A stretch of DNA of 64,000 nt from Caballeronia peredens (GTDB lineage Bacteria > Pseudomonadota > Gammaproteobacteria > Burkholderiales > Burkholderiaceae), in NCBI GenBank assembly GCA_001544595.2, contig FCOH02000004.1, forward strand, positions 310,001 to 374,000, read 5' to 3'. The position numbers and the translations under genes are program-made. Below, one piece after another: positions 18,243-27,725 of this stretch (position 1 is its first letter; each line of letters opens with the position of its first letter). The notes beneath the pieces were generated by a model. The model ran no database searches and was not told where the DNA came from. It saw nothing but the letters and a program-made list of their open reading frames with translations.

Positions 18243-18919
18243 TGCATCAGTTCAACTGGAGTGACATTCTTGCGCAGTGGCCCACGCTGATGACGGGCGC
18301 CAAGATCACGTTGCAGATCACCGTGCTCGCCATCGTGGTCGGTATCGTGTGGGGCACCGTGCTCGCGCTGTTCCGTCTTTCGGGCGTCAAGCCGCTGCAA
18401 TGGTTCGCGAGCGCGTACGTCACACTGTTCCGCTCGATTCCGCTCGTGATGGTTCTGCTGTGGTTCTTCCTGATCGTGCCGCAGTTGCTGCAGAACGTGC
18501 TCGGGCTGTCGGCGGACATCGACATTCGTCTCGCGTCGGCAATGGTCGCGTTCTCGCTGTTCGAAGCCGCGTACTATTCCGAAATCATTCGCGCGGGCAT
18601 CCAGGCGGTGCCGCGCGGCCAGGTGAACGCGGCGTTCGCGCTCGGCATGACCTACGCCCAGGCGATGAAACTCGTCGTGCTGCCGCAGGCGTTCCGTGCG
18701 ATGGTGCCGCTCTTGCTCACGCAGGCCATCGTCCTGTTTCAGGATACGTCGCTCGTCTACGTCATCAGTCTCGCGGACTTCTTCCGCACGGCGACGAACA
18801 TCGGCGACCGCGACGGCACCACCGTCGAAATGGTTTTGTTCGCCGGAGCGTGTTATTTCGTGATCTGCGTGGTGGCGTCGGCGCTCGTCAAAAGTCTTCA
18901 GAAAAAGGTCGCAAGATGA
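18242..18919 (+). CDS. gltK: Glutamate/aspartate ABC transporter permease GltK
   Basis: A 225-residue second permease. It has the EAA motif ([36 protein letters not shown]) and five predicted membrane segments. The ATG at 18242 overlaps the gltJ stop; longer upstream starts would run through gltJ. Its own stop overlaps the gltL start as ATGA. With gltJ it forms the heterodimeric channel. Confidence 0.95.
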   Translation: MHQFNWSDILAQWPTLMTGAKITLQITVLAIVVGIVWGTVLALFRLSGVKPLQWFASAYVTLFRSIPLVMVLLWFFLIVPQLLQNVLGLSADIDIRLASAMVAFSLFEAAYYSEIIRAGIQAVPRGQVNAAFALGMTYAQAMKLVVLPQAFRAMVPLLLTQAIVLFQDTSLVYVISLADFFRTATNIGDRDGTTVEMVLFAGACYFVICVVASALVKSLQKKVAR

Positions 18920-19641
18920 TCTCTATCAAGAATGTTTCCAAGTGGTACGGGCAGTTCCAGGTGTTGACGGACTGCACGACCGAAGTGAAGAAGGGCGAGG
19001 TCGTCGTGGTGTGCGGCCCGTCGGGTTCGGGCAAGTCGACGCTCATCAAGACCGTGAACGGCCTTGAGCCGTTCCAGAAGGGCGAGATCACGATCAACGG
19101 GCAATCGCTCACCGACAAGAAAACCAATCTGTCGAAGCTGCGCTCTAAGGTCGGCATGGTGTTCCAGCACTTCGAACTGTTTCCGCATCTGACGATCACG
19201 CAGAACCTGACGCTCGCGCAGGTGAAAGTGCTCGGCCGCTCGAACGACGAAGCGGCGCAAAAGGGCATGAAGCTGCTCGATCGCGTCGGCCTGCGCGCGC
19301 ATGCGGACAAGTTTCCGGGCCAGCTTTCCGGCGGTCAGCAGCAGCGCGTGGCGATTGCGCGCGCGCTGTCGATGGACCCGATCGCGATGCTCTTCGACGA
19401 GCCGACGTCCGCGCTCGACCCCGAGATGATCAACGAAGTGCTCGACGTGATGGTCGAACTCGCGCAGGAAGGCATGACCATGATGTGCGTGACGCACGAA
19501 ATGGGCTTCGCGAAGAAGGTCGCGCATCGCGTGATCTTCATGGATCGCGGGTTGATCGTGGAAGACGATCAGAAGGAAGCGTTCTTTGCCAATCCGAAGT
19601 CGGATCGGGCGAAGGATTTTCTGGCGAAGATCCTGCACTGA
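18916..19641 (+). CDS. gltL: Glutamate/aspartate ABC transporter ATP-binding protein
   Basis: A 241-residue ATPase with Walker A (GPSGSGKST, about residue 36), Q-loop ([13 protein letters not shown]), signature (LSGGQQQR) and Walker B ([14 protein letters not shown]). The start ATGA overlaps the gltK stop by four bases. A strong terminator after the stop closes the operon. Confidence 0.95.
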   Translation: MISIKNVSKWYGQFQVLTDCTTEVKKGEVVVVCGPSGSGKSTLIKTVNGLEPFQKGEITINGQSLTDKKTNLSKLRSKVGMVFQHFELFPHLTITQNLTLAQVKVLGRSNDEAAQKGMKLLDRVGLRAHADKFPGQLSGGQQQRVAIARALSMDPIAMLFDEPTSALDPEMINEVLDVMVELAQEGMTMMCVTHEMGFAKKVAHRVIFMDRGLIVEDDQKEAFFANPKSDRAKDFLAKILH

Positions 19642-19667
19642 TCGCAGGCGCACTTGCGCCATGCAAG

Positions 19668-19703
19668 ACGCGGCGCTTCCGGGAGGAAGCGCCGCGTTTT
19701 TTT
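19668..19703 (+). terminator. Rho-independent terminator of the gltIJKL operon
   Basis: A perfect 13-bp stem, ACGCGGCGCTTCC (19668-19680) with GGAAGCGCCGCGT (19685-19697), has a GGGA loop and is followed by a run of seven T. The convergent YegP-like gene ends just beyond it. Confidence 0.93.
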
Positions 19704-19712
19704 ACGTGTGAA

Positions 19713-20045
19713 TCATGTGTTGTCGACGACCACCGCGTCCGGTGCGTTGCGCTTCACCGATTCGATGCCGTTCTCGCGCGCCGACGTGCTGCTGTAGCCC
19801 TCGCTCACGCCGATCACTTCGTGATTGCCGGCCTTTAGCGTGAACATCGGCTCGCCGGCCTTGTTTTCCTTGCGAACGTAGCGTTCGTCGAGCGGCGCGT
19901 TCTTGCGCACCGATTCGATGCCGTTCTCAGCCGAGCCTTTCGCCTTGTACATCTCGCTCGTGAGAATGCGCTCGCCGTTACCCGCGTGCAGGTTGAAGTA
20001 GAACTCGCCGTTCTTCGCCCGATCGATCACGAATTTCCCAGACAT
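19713..20045 (-). CDS. YegP-family protein with two DUF1508 repeats
   Basis: A 110-residue protein made of two similar units of about 50 residues: the first carries AKNGEFYFNLHAGNGERIL with ENGIESVRKNAP, the second AGEPMFTLKAGNHEVIG with ENGIESVKRNAP. This tandem DUF1508 layout is that of YegP. The function is unknown; structures show a small alpha-beta fold. It is convergent with gltL and lies just downstream of the glutamine amidotransferase gene on the same strand. Confidence 0.9.
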   Translation of the reverse strand: MSGKFVIDRAKNGEFYFNLHAGNGERILTSEMYKAKGSAENGIESVRKNAPLDERYVRKENKAGEPMFTLKAGNHEVIGVSEGYSSTSARENGIESVKRNAPDAVVVDNT

Positions 20046-20094
20046 GGCCCTTCCTCCCTCGGTGGATGAAGCTCGGTGGATGAAGCAACGCGCG

Positions 20095-20997
20095 CTACTC
20101 GATGCCCAATTCGCTTTCCACGGCCGCCGTGTTGCGAATCTCGCCGATCCGCAACGCCGAGCCGATGCACGCCTTCGCGAGCGGTTCGGCCGCCTTCTTC
20201 GCGACTTCTTCCGGCACGGGAATATTCACCGTGCGCGAGAGCGCGCCTTTCTGGAACATCGCGAGATCGCCGGGCGCGAAGCGCGTCCAGACTTCGTTAT
20301 CCGTCAGCGGCGACGTGGCGATCACGGCCACGCGATCTTCCGGCGTCGTGTATTTGGCGAAGTCGATCGACATGTCCGCGTCGATCAGATGCGCCGTCGA
20401 GAACGGCCAACTGCGCACCAGATAGTACAAATGCGTCGAGCAGTGCGAGAACAGCGCCTGGCCGTTCGACATCAGGAAATTGAAAACGCCGTACTGCGTG
20501 ATGTCGCGCGTGAGTTCGGCGAGGGTGTCGAACAATTCGTCGAGCGGCGGCTGCGAGCATGGGAACGCGCGGCGCAAGCCTTGCAGCAGCGCGCAGAAAG
20601 CGAGTTCGCTGTCGGTGGTGCCGACCGGCTGATAGACGCCGGTCAGTTCGGGCGCGTGGCCTTTCAGGTCGCCGTTGTGCGCGAAGATCCAGTGACGGCC
20701 CCACAGTTCGCGCATGAACGGATGGCAGTTTTCCAGCAGGATATGCCCCTGCGTCGCCTTGCGGATGTGCGCGATCGTGTTCTTCGACTTGATCGGATAG
20801 CGCTTCACCATGTCCGCGAGCGGCGAACTGGCCGACGACTGATGATCGATGAAGAGCCGGCAGGCCTTGTCTTCGAAGAACGCGATGCCCCAGCCGTCGG
20901 CGTGGTGGTCCGTGACGCCGCCGCGCGCCGCGAACCCGGTGAACGAGAAGGTCACGTCCGTGGGTTCCGCGCAGTTCATTCCGAGAAGTTGGCACAT
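20095..20997 (-). CDS. Class II glutamine amidotransferase (YafJ-like)
   Basis: A 300-residue N-terminal-nucleophile amidotransferase domain protein. With the start at 20997 the protein begins M-C-Q-L-L-G-M-N-C, placing the nucleophilic cysteine at residue 2, so this start is chosen over one seven codons upstream. Conserved HADGWGIAFF, AHIRKATQG and the WIFAHNGDL motif follow. It contains only the glutaminase domain, with no synthase partner, as in YafJ; its acceptor substrate is unknown. It precedes the YegP-like gene on the same strand. Confidence 0.88.
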   Translation of the reverse strand: MCQLLGMNCAEPTDVTFSFTGFAARGGVTDHHADGWGIAFFEDKACRLFIDHQSSASSPLADMVKRYPIKSKNTIAHIRKATQGHILLENCHPFMRELWGRHWIFAHNGDLKGHAPELTGVYQPVGTTDSELAFCALLQGLRRAFPCSQPPLDELFDTLAELTRDITQYGVFNFLMSNGQALFSHCSTHLYYLVRSWPFSTAHLIDADMSIDFAKYTTPEDRVAVIATSPLTDNEVWTRFAPGDLAMFQKGALSRTVNIPVPEEVAKKAAEPLAKACIGSALRIGEIRNTAAVESELGIE

Positions 20998-21182
20998 GTC
21001 GCTGAAGCAGGCGGGCATTCGCCCTGGGCTGGGTTGTTACAATACGTACGACAAGCATAGCACCGAGGTCAAGCCGAAAAAATCGCGCAAACGCTCACAG
21101 GCGCGCACGTTGTGGAATTTCCACGCATTTTTTCCGACGCTCGCGTGAATGTGCGCCATTCAACATTCCCCGTCATCACGCC

Positions 21183-22253
21183 ATGTCCGCTAATTCATCC
21201 TCGCCCCAATCGCTTACGATCGCGCGTCCCGACGACTGGCATCTGCACGTGCGCGACGGCGCGACGCTCGCCGCCGTCCTGCCGCACACGGCGCGCCAGT
21301 TCGGCCGCGCGATCATCATGCCGAACCTGAAGCCGCCCGTGACGACGACGGAACTCGCCGCCGCTTACCGCGAGCGCATTCTGGCCGCGCTGCCGAAGAC
21401 GGGCGCGGGCGCGCGTTTCGAGCCGCTGATGACGCTCTATCTCACCGACAACACGCCGCCCGACGAAATCCGCCGCGCGAAAGAGAGCGGTTTCGTGCAC
21501 GGTGTGAAGCTGTATCCGGCGGGCGCGACGACCAACTCGGACGCGGGCGTGACGAATCTCGCGAAATGCGCGAAGACGCTCGAAGCGATGCAGGAAACGG
21601 GCATGCCGCTGCTGATTCACGGCGAGGTGACCGACGGCGACATCGACGTGTTCGATCGCGAAAAGGTCTTCATCGACCGGGTGATGACACCGCTGCGACG
21701 CGATTTTCCGGCGCTGAAGGTCGTGTTCGAGCACATCACGACGAAGGACTCTGCGGATTACGTGCGCGACGCCGAAGGGCCGATTGGCGCAACGATCACC
21801 GCGCATCACTTGCTCTATAACCGCAACATCATGCTGGTCGGCGGCATGCGGCCGCATTATTACTGCCTGCCGGTGCTCAAGCGCGAGACGCATCGCGTGG
21901 CGCTCGTCGAAGCGGCGACGTCCGGCAATCCGCGCTATTTCCTCGGCACCGACAGCGCGCCGCATCCGAAGGGCCTGAAGGAGCACGCATGCGGTTGCGC
22001 GGGCTGCTACACGGCGCTGCACGCGCTCGAGCTCTACGCCGAATCCTTCGACAAGGCCGGCGCGCTCGACAAGCTCGAAGGCTTCGCGAGCTTCCACGGC
22101 GCCGACTTCTACGGCCTGCCGCGCAGCGCGGACAAGGTGACGCTGGAACGCGCATCGTGGACGCTGCCCGCCGAGTTCACCGCCGGCGACGCGACCATCG
22201 TGCCGCTGCGTGGCGGCGAGCCGATCGGCTGGCGTTTCGCGGAAGCGCACTGA
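21183..22253 (+). CDS. pyrC: Dihydroorotase
   Basis: A 356-residue PyrC-type dihydroorotase, the third step of pyrimidine synthesis. The zinc ligands HLH are at residues 20 and 22 ([10 protein letters not shown]), the carboxylated lysine lies in [11 protein letters not shown] near residue 107, and the substrate or zinc residues appear in LIHGEV, FEHITT and GTDSAPH. Length matches the E. coli-like type II enzyme. A DUF3025 gene follows closely. Confidence 0.95.
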   Translation: MSANSSSPQSLTIARPDDWHLHVRDGATLAAVLPHTARQFGRAIIMPNLKPPVTTTELAAAYRERILAALPKTGAGARFEPLMTLYLTDNTPPDEIRRAKESGFVHGVKLYPAGATTNSDAGVTNLAKCAKTLEAMQETGMPLLIHGEVTDGDIDVFDREKVFIDRVMTPLRRDFPALKVVFEHITTKDSADYVRDAEGPIGATITAHHLLYNRNIMLVGGMRPHYYCLPVLKRETHRVALVEAATSGNPRYFLGTDSAPHPKGLKEHACGCAGCYTALHALELYAESFDKAGALDKLEGFASFHGADFYGLPRSADKVTLERASWTLPAEFTAGDATIVPLRGGEPIGWRFAEAH

Positions 22254-22286
22254 GCACGCACATCAAGCACTCTCATTAGACTGAAA

Positions 22287-23093
22287 GTGAGCGCGGGTTT
22301 CGCTGATATCGACTGGACGCGGCCCTGGCTCGCGCCGATCGAGCCGCGCGGCAGGCGCTGGCAGGCGGCGGCGCTCGCCGGTTACGCCGATTATCTCGCG
22401 GCGCTGAACGAAGACGCGGCGCGCGCCGCGCTCGTCTCGGGCCGGGGCCGGCCGCTCGCGTTCATCGCACAGGAAGACCTGCCGGCGGGCGCGTCGTACG
22501 AAGGCCATATCGCCGCAACCGGCTGCGTGCCGACGCGTCACAATCTGCACGATTTCTTCAATGGCCTGATGTGGCTCGCGTATCCGCGCATCAAGGCCGC
22601 GCTCAACGCGCGCCAGGCGGCGCAGATCGATGCGCTCGGCATCGGCCCGACGCGCGGCGGCGTGCGCGACGCCCTCACACTCTTCGACGAAAACGCGGTG
22701 CTCTTCGCCTGCGCCGATGCATCGCTTGCGGATGCGTTGCGCGGCTTTGGCTGGCGTACCCTGTTCGTCGCTGAACGCGCGGGCTGGGGCACGCGCTGCG
22801 AGGCGCGCATGTTCGGGCACGCGTTGCTGGAAAAGCTCGTCGCGCCGTACAAGGCGTGCACGGGGCACGCGTGGATCGTCGACGTTCCCGCCCGCTATTT
22901 CACTCTCGACGATGCCGCGCGCCGCACGCTCATCGACGAAGCGGTTGCCGCGCGCATCGCGGCCGAGCCGCTCGACAGCCGCGCGTTCGCGCCGCTGCCG
23001 GTGCTGGGCGTGCCGGGCTGGTGGGACGCGAACGCTTCGTCCGATTTCTACGACGACACCGCCGTCTTTCGCCCGGGCCGCCGCGCTCGCTGA
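22287..23093 (+). CDS. DUF3025 domain-containing protein
   Basis: A 268-residue protein that matches the DUF3025 pattern, with GHIAATGCVPTRHNLHDFFNGLMWLAYPRIKAALN at about 70-105 and LTLFDENAVLF after it. The function is unknown. It is a soluble protein. The start used is GTG at 22287, 33 bases after pyrC; no good ribosome site is visible, so translation may depend on pyrC. This pyrC-DUF3025 order is common in Burkholderiaceae. Confidence 0.82.
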   Translation: MSAGFADIDWTRPWLAPIEPRGRRWQAAALAGYADYLAALNEDAARAALVSGRGRPLAFIAQEDLPAGASYEGHIAATGCVPTRHNLHDFFNGLMWLAYPRIKAALNARQAAQIDALGIGPTRGGVRDALTLFDENAVLFACADASLADALRGFGWRTLFVAERAGWGTRCEARMFGHALLEKLVAPYKACTGHAWIVDVPARYFTLDDAARRTLIDEAVAARIAAEPLDSRAFAPLPVLGVPGWWDANASSDFYDDTAVFRPGRRAR

Positions 23094-23124
23094 ACGGTGC
23101 GCCGCCGATCGCGCGAACGGCGGG

Positions 23125-23134
23125 ATGCTAGAAT
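23125..23134 (+). promoter_or_regulatory. Extended -10 promoter element of rnpB
   Basis: TG lies at 23126-23127 and TAGAAT at 23129-23134, forming an extended -10 (TGC-TAGAAT). The expected transcription start, about seven bases on, coincides with the 5' end of the RNase P RNA. No convincing -35 box is seen. Confidence 0.55.
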
Positions 23135-23141
23135 CGACGCG

Positions 23142-23554
<413 letters not shown>

Positions 23555-23570
23555 CGTCATTCAAAAGAGA

Positions 23571-23603
23571 AGAGCCGGCGTCTCGCGACGTCGGCTCTTT
23601 TCG
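23571..23603 (+). terminator. Terminator after rnpB, possibly bidirectional
   Basis: AGAGCCGGCGTC (23571-23582) and GACGTCGGCTCT (23587-23598) pair over 12 positions with one G-U and a TCGC loop, followed by TTTTC. A-rich sequence on the left side could let it also end the convergent OsmC gene. Confidence 0.85.
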
Positions 23604-23622
23604 TTTCAGCTTGCCGCCCGTT

Positions 23623-24045
23623 TTACGCTTCGACGATCTCGAACGAATGCGTGAGTTCCGCCGTCTTCGCCAGCATGATCGACGCCGAGCAATATTTGTC
23701 GTGCGACAGGTTGATTGCGCGCTCGACCGTCGCCGGATTCAGGTTCTTGCCCGTCACCGTGAAATGGAAGTGGATCTTCGTGAACACCTTGGGGTCCTCG
23801 CTCGCGCGATCGGCCTTGAGCGTCACCGAACAGCCCTGAATTTCCTGACGGCTCTTTTTCAGGATCATCACGACGTCGTAGGCGGTGCAGCCTCCGGTGC
23901 CGAGCAATACCATTTCCATCGGACGCGGCGCGAGATTGCGGCCGCCGCCTTCCGGCGCGCCGTCCATGTTGACGAGATGGCCGCTTCCCGTTTCGGCGGC
24001 GAAGGCCATGCCGTCTTGTCCCATCCAGCTAACTTTGCATTCCAT
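23623..24045 (-). CDS. OsmC family protein (YhfA-like)
   Basis: A 140-residue OsmC-fold protein. The family pattern of a PMEMVLLGTGGCTAYDVV helix with a conserved cysteine near residue 54 and a second cysteine in HDKYCSASIML near 118 fits a thiol peroxidase-type or YhfA-type member. Many relatives reduce organic hydroperoxides, but the YhfA branch has no proven substrate. The gene converges with rnpB. Confidence 0.9.
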   Translation of the reverse strand: MECKVSWMGQDGMAFAAETGSGHLVNMDGAPEGGGRNLAPRPMEMVLLGTGGCTAYDVVMILKKSRQEIQGCSVTLKADRASEDPKVFTKIHFHFTVTGKNLNPATVERAINLSHDKYCSASIMLAKTAELTHSFEIVEA

Positions 24046-24340
24046 GCTCGAGGCTCCGGCTGCTCAATACGTCGTTACAGAAGGTTCATTGTAGCGGTTC
24101 ATGGATTGTCGCCTACGCGCGGATTACGCGCTTTTCCCGGTTGACGGACCGAAATTCGAACGTGACGCTTTGGCGTCATCGACGCGAACGCGAGTCGAGG
24201 AAGCCCTCTAAACCCGGGCATCGCGAAAAATCGTGGACATCGGGCGCGGTAAATCCTTGAGCCGTAAGCAAAATATGGGGGCGGCGCGCGCCATTCCAAT
24301 ATTTCAAATAATGAGATTAAATTTCACGATGCAAATCTTC
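24046..24340. other. Intergenic stretch upstream of the candidate small RNA
   Basis: This holds the promoter region of the OsmC gene (reading left) and otherwise nothing I can name. It becomes visibly more AT-rich from about 24270. Confidence 0.4.
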
Positions 24341-24369
24341 TTGCTTCGCAGCATACCCGTGCCTATACT
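24341..24369 (+). promoter_or_regulatory. Sigma70-like promoter of the candidate small RNA
   Basis: TTGCTT at 24341-24346 and TATACT at 24364-24369 are 17 bases apart. The predicted start lies near 24376, directly before a hairpin and a terminator, and no reading frame follows. Confidence 0.7.
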
Positions 24370-24374
24370 GGGTT

Positions 24375-24437
24375 CTGTCTCCTCCACCTCCTCCTTTGGT
24401 GGATTAAGCCCGGGCCACAGCTGCCTGGGCTTTTTTT
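24375..24437 (+). ncRNA. Candidate small RNA with anti-Shine-Dalgarno loop
   Basis: A promoter at 24341-24369 is followed by a short unit of about 62 nt. It holds a first hairpin, CCACC (24384-24388) with GGTGG (24398-24402), whose nine-base loop reads TCCTCCTTT. After a short A/T linker comes a terminator hairpin, AGCCCGGGC (24407-24415) with GCCTGGGCT (24423-24431), and a run of seven T. The UCCUCC loop is complementary to Shine-Dalgarno sequences, a known design of trans-acting small RNAs in beta- and alpha-proteobacteria. No ORF fits. The 5' end is predicted from the promoter and could shift by a few bases. Confidence 0.65.
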
Positions 24438-24508
24438 CGTCGGCGCCCGCCCGAGCGCACGGATTGCCTTGCTGGCGCGTCGCCATGCGGCGTCGATTCG
24501 GCAAGTCT

Positions 24509-24538
24509 TTGACGCCGCGAACAATTTCCCTATATAAT
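24509..24538 (+). promoter_or_regulatory. Promoter of the rplM-rpsI operon
   Basis: TTGACG at 24509-24514 and a perfect TATAAT at 24533-24538 are 18 bases apart. This is the strongest-looking sigma70-type promoter in the window and fits a ribosomal protein operon. It gives a leader of about 130 bases. Confidence 0.8.
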
Positions 24539-24549
24539 TCAAAGTTCTC

Positions 24550-24576
24550 TTCGTCACACGCCCGCGAAGAGGGTCT
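24550..24576 (+). promoter_or_regulatory. Hairpin in the rplM leader
   Basis: CTCTTCG and CGAAGAG form a 7-bp stem near the start of the long 5' leader of rplM. In E. coli the rplM-rpsI operon is repressed by its own L13 protein through the leader, so this hairpin is a candidate site; that role is inferred. Confidence 0.35.
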
Positions 24577-24676
24577 GTGAGAGCCTGCACGCGCCTCGAT
24601 GCGCAATCACATATAAGCAGGACCGAACAAGGCAAAGAAGGCAAAGTTCAAGGGCAGATTAATTTTTGGATCGATC

Positions 24677-25105
24677 ATGAAGACGTTTTCCGCAAAAGCC
24701 GAAGAGGTGACGCGCGAATGGTACGTGATTGACGCGACGGATAAGGTTCTCGGCCGTGTCGCCAGCGAAGTGGCACGCCGTCTTCGCGGCAAGCATAAGC
24801 CTGAGTTCACCCCGCACGTCGACACTGGTGATTTCATCATCATCGTCAATGCTGCCAAGCTGAAGGTCACCGGCAACAAGACCACGGACAAGAAGTACTA
24901 TCGTCACTCGGGCTACCCGGGCGGCATCTACGAAACGACGTTCGGCAAGATGCAAGAGCGTTTCCCGGGCCGCGCGCTCGAGAAGGCTGTCAAGGGCATG
25001 CTTCCGAAGGGTCCGCTCGGCTACGCGATGATCAAGAAGCTGAAGGTCTACGCAGAAGCTACGCATCCGCATACGGCTCAACAGCCTAAAGCGCTCGAGA
25101 TCTAA
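24677..25105 (+). CDS. rplM: 50S ribosomal protein L13
   Basis: A 142-residue L13, one of the earliest proteins to join the large subunit. The start [20 protein letters not shown] and the motif [13 protein letters not shown] are typical, and the length equals that of E. coli. It is followed by rpsI after 11 bases, the universal rplM-rpsI pair, and is driven by the promoter at 24509-24538. Confidence 0.98.
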   Translation: MKTFSAKAEEVTREWYVIDATDKVLGRVASEVARRLRGKHKPEFTPHVDTGDFIIIVNAAKLKVTGNKTTDKKYYRHSGYPGGIYETTFGKMQERFPGRALEKAVKGMLPKGPLGYAMIKKLKVYAEATHPHTAQQPKALEI

Positions 25106-25116
25106 GGGGAGCCCAC

Positions 25117-25509
25117 ATGATCGGTAACTGGAACTACGGTACGGGCCGCCGCAAGAGCGCCGTCGCTCGCGTCTTCATCAAGTCGGGCAAGGGCGAGATC
25201 ATCGTCAATGGCAAGCCCATCGCCGACTATTTCTCGCGCGAAACGTCGCTGATGATCGTGCGTCAGCCGCTGGAACTCACGAACCACGCCACCACGTTCG
25301 ACATCAAGGTCAACGTGAACGGCGGCGGTGAAACGGGTCAGGCAGGCGCGGTTCGCCACGGCATCACCCGTGCGCTGATGGACTACGACGCAACGCTCAA
25401 GTCGCAACTGTCGAACGCAGGCTTCGTCACCCGCGACGCGCGTGAAGTGGAACGTAAGAAGGTCGGTTTCCACAAGGCACGCCGCAGGAAGCAATTCTCG
25501 AAGCGTTAA
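25117..25509 (+). CDS. rpsI: 30S ribosomal protein S9
   Basis: A 130-residue S9. The N-terminus has the [14 protein letters not shown] motif, and the C-terminal tail ends [17 protein letters not shown], which reaches the P-site tRNA. AGGGGAG precedes the ATG. A terminator follows the stop. Confidence 0.98.
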   Translation: MIGNWNYGTGRRKSAVARVFIKSGKGEIIVNGKPIADYFSRETSLMIVRQPLELTNHATTFDIKVNVNGGGETGQAGAVRHGITRALMDYDATLKSQLSNAGFVTRDAREVERKKVGFHKARRRKQFSKR

Positions 25510-25562
25510 GCGCTTCGGCGTTTCGCTCCCGCCGCAGTCCGGCTGGAAGCGAAACGGCTGCA

Positions 25563-25598
25563 AAGGCCGCCCGCACGACGTGTGCCGGCGGCCTTTTT
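25563..25598 (+). terminator. Rho-independent terminator of the rplM-rpsI operon
   Basis: AAGGCCGCC (25563-25571) pairs with GGCGGCCTT (25587-25595) over nine bases, and the arm continues into a T-run. Confidence 0.88.
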
Positions 25599-25716
25599 CA
25601 TGGGCACGCGGGCGGAACAGGTCGAATTTGCTTATAGCCCATTGATTTCATGGACTTCCAGCACGATATTGAGATCAGCCCTACAATGTCGGTTAGAAGC
25701 TAAATTGGAGATTCGA

Positions 25717-26082
25717 ATGAGCGCTGTCAGCGACACCCCCACGACCGAAATGCCGATGCCATTCGTCTTCACCGACGCGGCGGCGGACAAGGTCAAGCAA
25801 TTGATCGACGAAGAAGGCAATCCCGACCTCAAGCTGCGCGTGTTCGTGCAGGGCGGCGGATGCTCGGGCTTCCAGTATGGCTTCACGTTCGACGAGGCCG
25901 TCAACGAAGACGACACCGTGATGGACAAGGCCGGCGTCCAGCTGCTCATCGACTCGATGAGCTATCAGTATCTCGTCGGCGCGGAGATCGACTATAAGGA
26001 CGACCTCAACGGCGCCCAGTTCGTCATCAAGAATCCGAACGCCACGACGACCTGCGGTTGCGGTTCGTCGTTCTCGGTCTGA
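25717..26082 (+). CDS. erpA: Iron-sulfur cluster insertion protein ErpA
   Basis: A 121-residue A-type carrier that delivers Fe-S clusters to target enzymes, including those of isoprenoid synthesis. The three ligand cysteines are in GGCSGFQY and TCGCGSSF near the end. The ATG at 25717 has a GGAG site and gives the usual short variable N-terminus; the open frame continues upstream to 25582 but lacks similarity. A -10-like TACAAT lies at 25684-25689. Confidence 0.95.
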   Translation: MSAVSDTPTTEMPMPFVFTDAAADKVKQLIDEEGNPDLKLRVFVQGGGCSGFQYGFTFDEAVNEDDTVMDKAGVQLLIDSMSYQYLVGAEIDYKDDLNGAQFVIKNPNATTTCGCGSSFSV

Positions 26083-26104
26083 GCACGATCTAAGCGTAGT
26101 AACG

Positions 26105-26132
26105 AAAAACGGAGCCTTCGGGCTCCGTTTTT
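26105..26132. terminator. Bidirectional terminator between erpA and anmK
   Basis: AAAAACGGAGCC (26105-26116) and GGCTCCGTTTTT (26121-26132) form a perfect 12-bp stem closed by a stable TTCG loop. With A and T runs on both sides it can end transcripts from both convergent genes. Confidence 0.93.
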
Positions 26133-26169
26133 GTTTGTGTCGCCGGACATTGTGTCGATGCGTATCGAG

Positions 26170-27321
26170 TCAATGCGGATAGATCGCGCCGAGAATGCGC
26201 GCGCCCGCCGCACCCGTCACCGCGGGCAGATTGCCCGGCTCGCGCGCGACGCAGCGCATCGCGAGCCACGCGAAAGCCAGCGCCTCGACCTGTTGCGGCG
26301 GCACGCCGAGCGCTTCGGTCGTCATGACGGGCACGCTCTGGACGCCGCCGTCCTCCATGGCCTGCTGAAGCATCTTGAGCAGCACCGGATTGCGCGCGCC
26401 GCCGCCGCACACGTACACCGCGCGCGCGTCGGACGCGTGACGCGCGATCTCGCGGGCGACCGTCGTCGCGGTGAGGGCGGTGAGCGTCGCCTGCACGTCG
26501 GCGGGTGCGAGAGCCGGGAAGGCGGCGAGCTTCGCGTCCATCCACGCCGGATTAAAAAGATCGCGGCCCGTGCTCTTCGGCGGCGGCTGATCGAAGAACG
26601 GTTCATCGAGGAATGCGTCGAGCAGCGCCTGATTCACCTGACCTTGCGCGGCGAATTGACCGCCATCGTCGTAAGGTCTTTGCAGATGGCGAAACGCCCA
26701 TTCGTCGATCAGCGCATTCGCCGGGCCGCAATCGAAGCCGCGGACTTCGCCGCTCGCCGAGAGAATCGTGATGTTGCTGATGCCGCCCAGATTGCACACG
26801 ACGCGCGTCTCGTTCTTCGCGCCGAACACGGTCGCGTGGAACGCCGGCACGAGCGGCGCGCCCTGGCCGCCCGCGGCGACGTCGCGGCTGCGGAAGTCCG
26901 CGATCACGTCGATGTTGGTCATTTCGGCGAGCATCGCCGGATTGTTGATCTGCCGCGTGTAACCCTTCTCCGGCCGATGCCGCACCGTCTGACCGTGCAC
27001 GCCGATCGCGCGCACCTTCGAGGCCGAATACCCGCTCATGCTCTGCAGTTCGTGGCAGCACACGGCGTAGCGGGTCGCGAGTGCGTTGGCGGCGAGCGCC
27101 TCGCGCTCCAGTTCGTTGTCGCCGGGCGATTGCAGCTCGAAGAGCGCGTCGCGCAGGCCTTTCGAGAACGATACGTGCGCTTCGCCCAGCACGACGGGCG
27201 GCTTGCCCGTCACGAACTGCACGGCGACGCCGTCCACGCCGTCCATGCTGGTGCCGGACATCAAACCGAAGTACACGCCGTCAGCCTTGCCGGTTTCGAT
27301 TGCTTCGGTTTTTTTCGCCAC
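26170..27321 (-). CDS. anmK: Anhydro-N-acetylmuramic acid kinase
   Basis: A 383-residue sugar kinase that phosphorylates 1,6-anhydro-N-acetylmuramic acid during cell-wall recycling, giving MurNAc-6-phosphate. The phosphate-binding motif [14 protein letters not shown] is at about residues 18-31, and the NLGGISNIT and [10 protein letters not shown] motifs follow. It converges with erpA. Confidence 0.95.
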   Translation of the reverse strand: MAKKTEAIETGKADGVYFGLMSGTSMDGVDGVAVQFVTGKPPVVLGEAHVSFSKGLRDALFELQSPGDNELEREALAANALATRYAVCCHELQSMSGYSASKVRAIGVHGQTVRHRPEKGYTRQINNPAMLAEMTNIDVIADFRSRDVAAGGQGAPLVPAFHATVFGAKNETRVVCNLGGISNITILSASGEVRGFDCGPANALIDEWAFRHLQRPYDDGGQFAAQGQVNQALLDAFLDEPFFDQPPPKSTGRDLFNPAWMDAKLAAFPALAPADVQATLTALTATTVAREIARHASDARAVYVCGGGARNPVLLKMLQQAMEDGGVQSVPVMTTEALGVPPQQVEALAFAWLAMRCVAREPGNLPAVTGAAGARILGAIYPH

Positions 27322-27725
27322 GCTGCTCTCCTCGTCGATGCGCTGTTGCCCGATTTGCTCGTTCAGCGGGATTATCCGCGTAACGAAGCGAATCGTTAAG
27401 GTGCGTCTTCGCTTGGGTCTTCAGTTGGGCCTAAGTTGCGTCTGACGTCGTTCTTATCGGGCGAAGCATTGCGCGCGCCCGAAAGTCGTCCGGAACGGCC
27501 CGGCGCCGCCTGAACCGGGCCCGAAGCGGCTCAAAACGGCACGGACGAGGCCGTCATCGCGTAAAATCCTGAGCCTGAACAAACAATTGCGCGCGTTTTC
27601 GTCATTTGCCGCGCGCGCCGCGTTCCGGAGCGCGGCGTCCCTTCCGGTCACGCCGGATTCGCAGACGGCGCCCGAACCGCCGCGCCGCCCGCCATCGAAC
27701 CCTTTGACTTTCACAAGCCGCAAGC
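27322..27725. other. Intergenic region between anmK and tyrS
   Basis: These 404 bases hold the divergent promoters. The only element seen is a -10-like TAAAAT at 27562-27567 facing tyrS. No credible gene is present in either direction, although short GC-biased frames are open. Confidence 0.5.
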
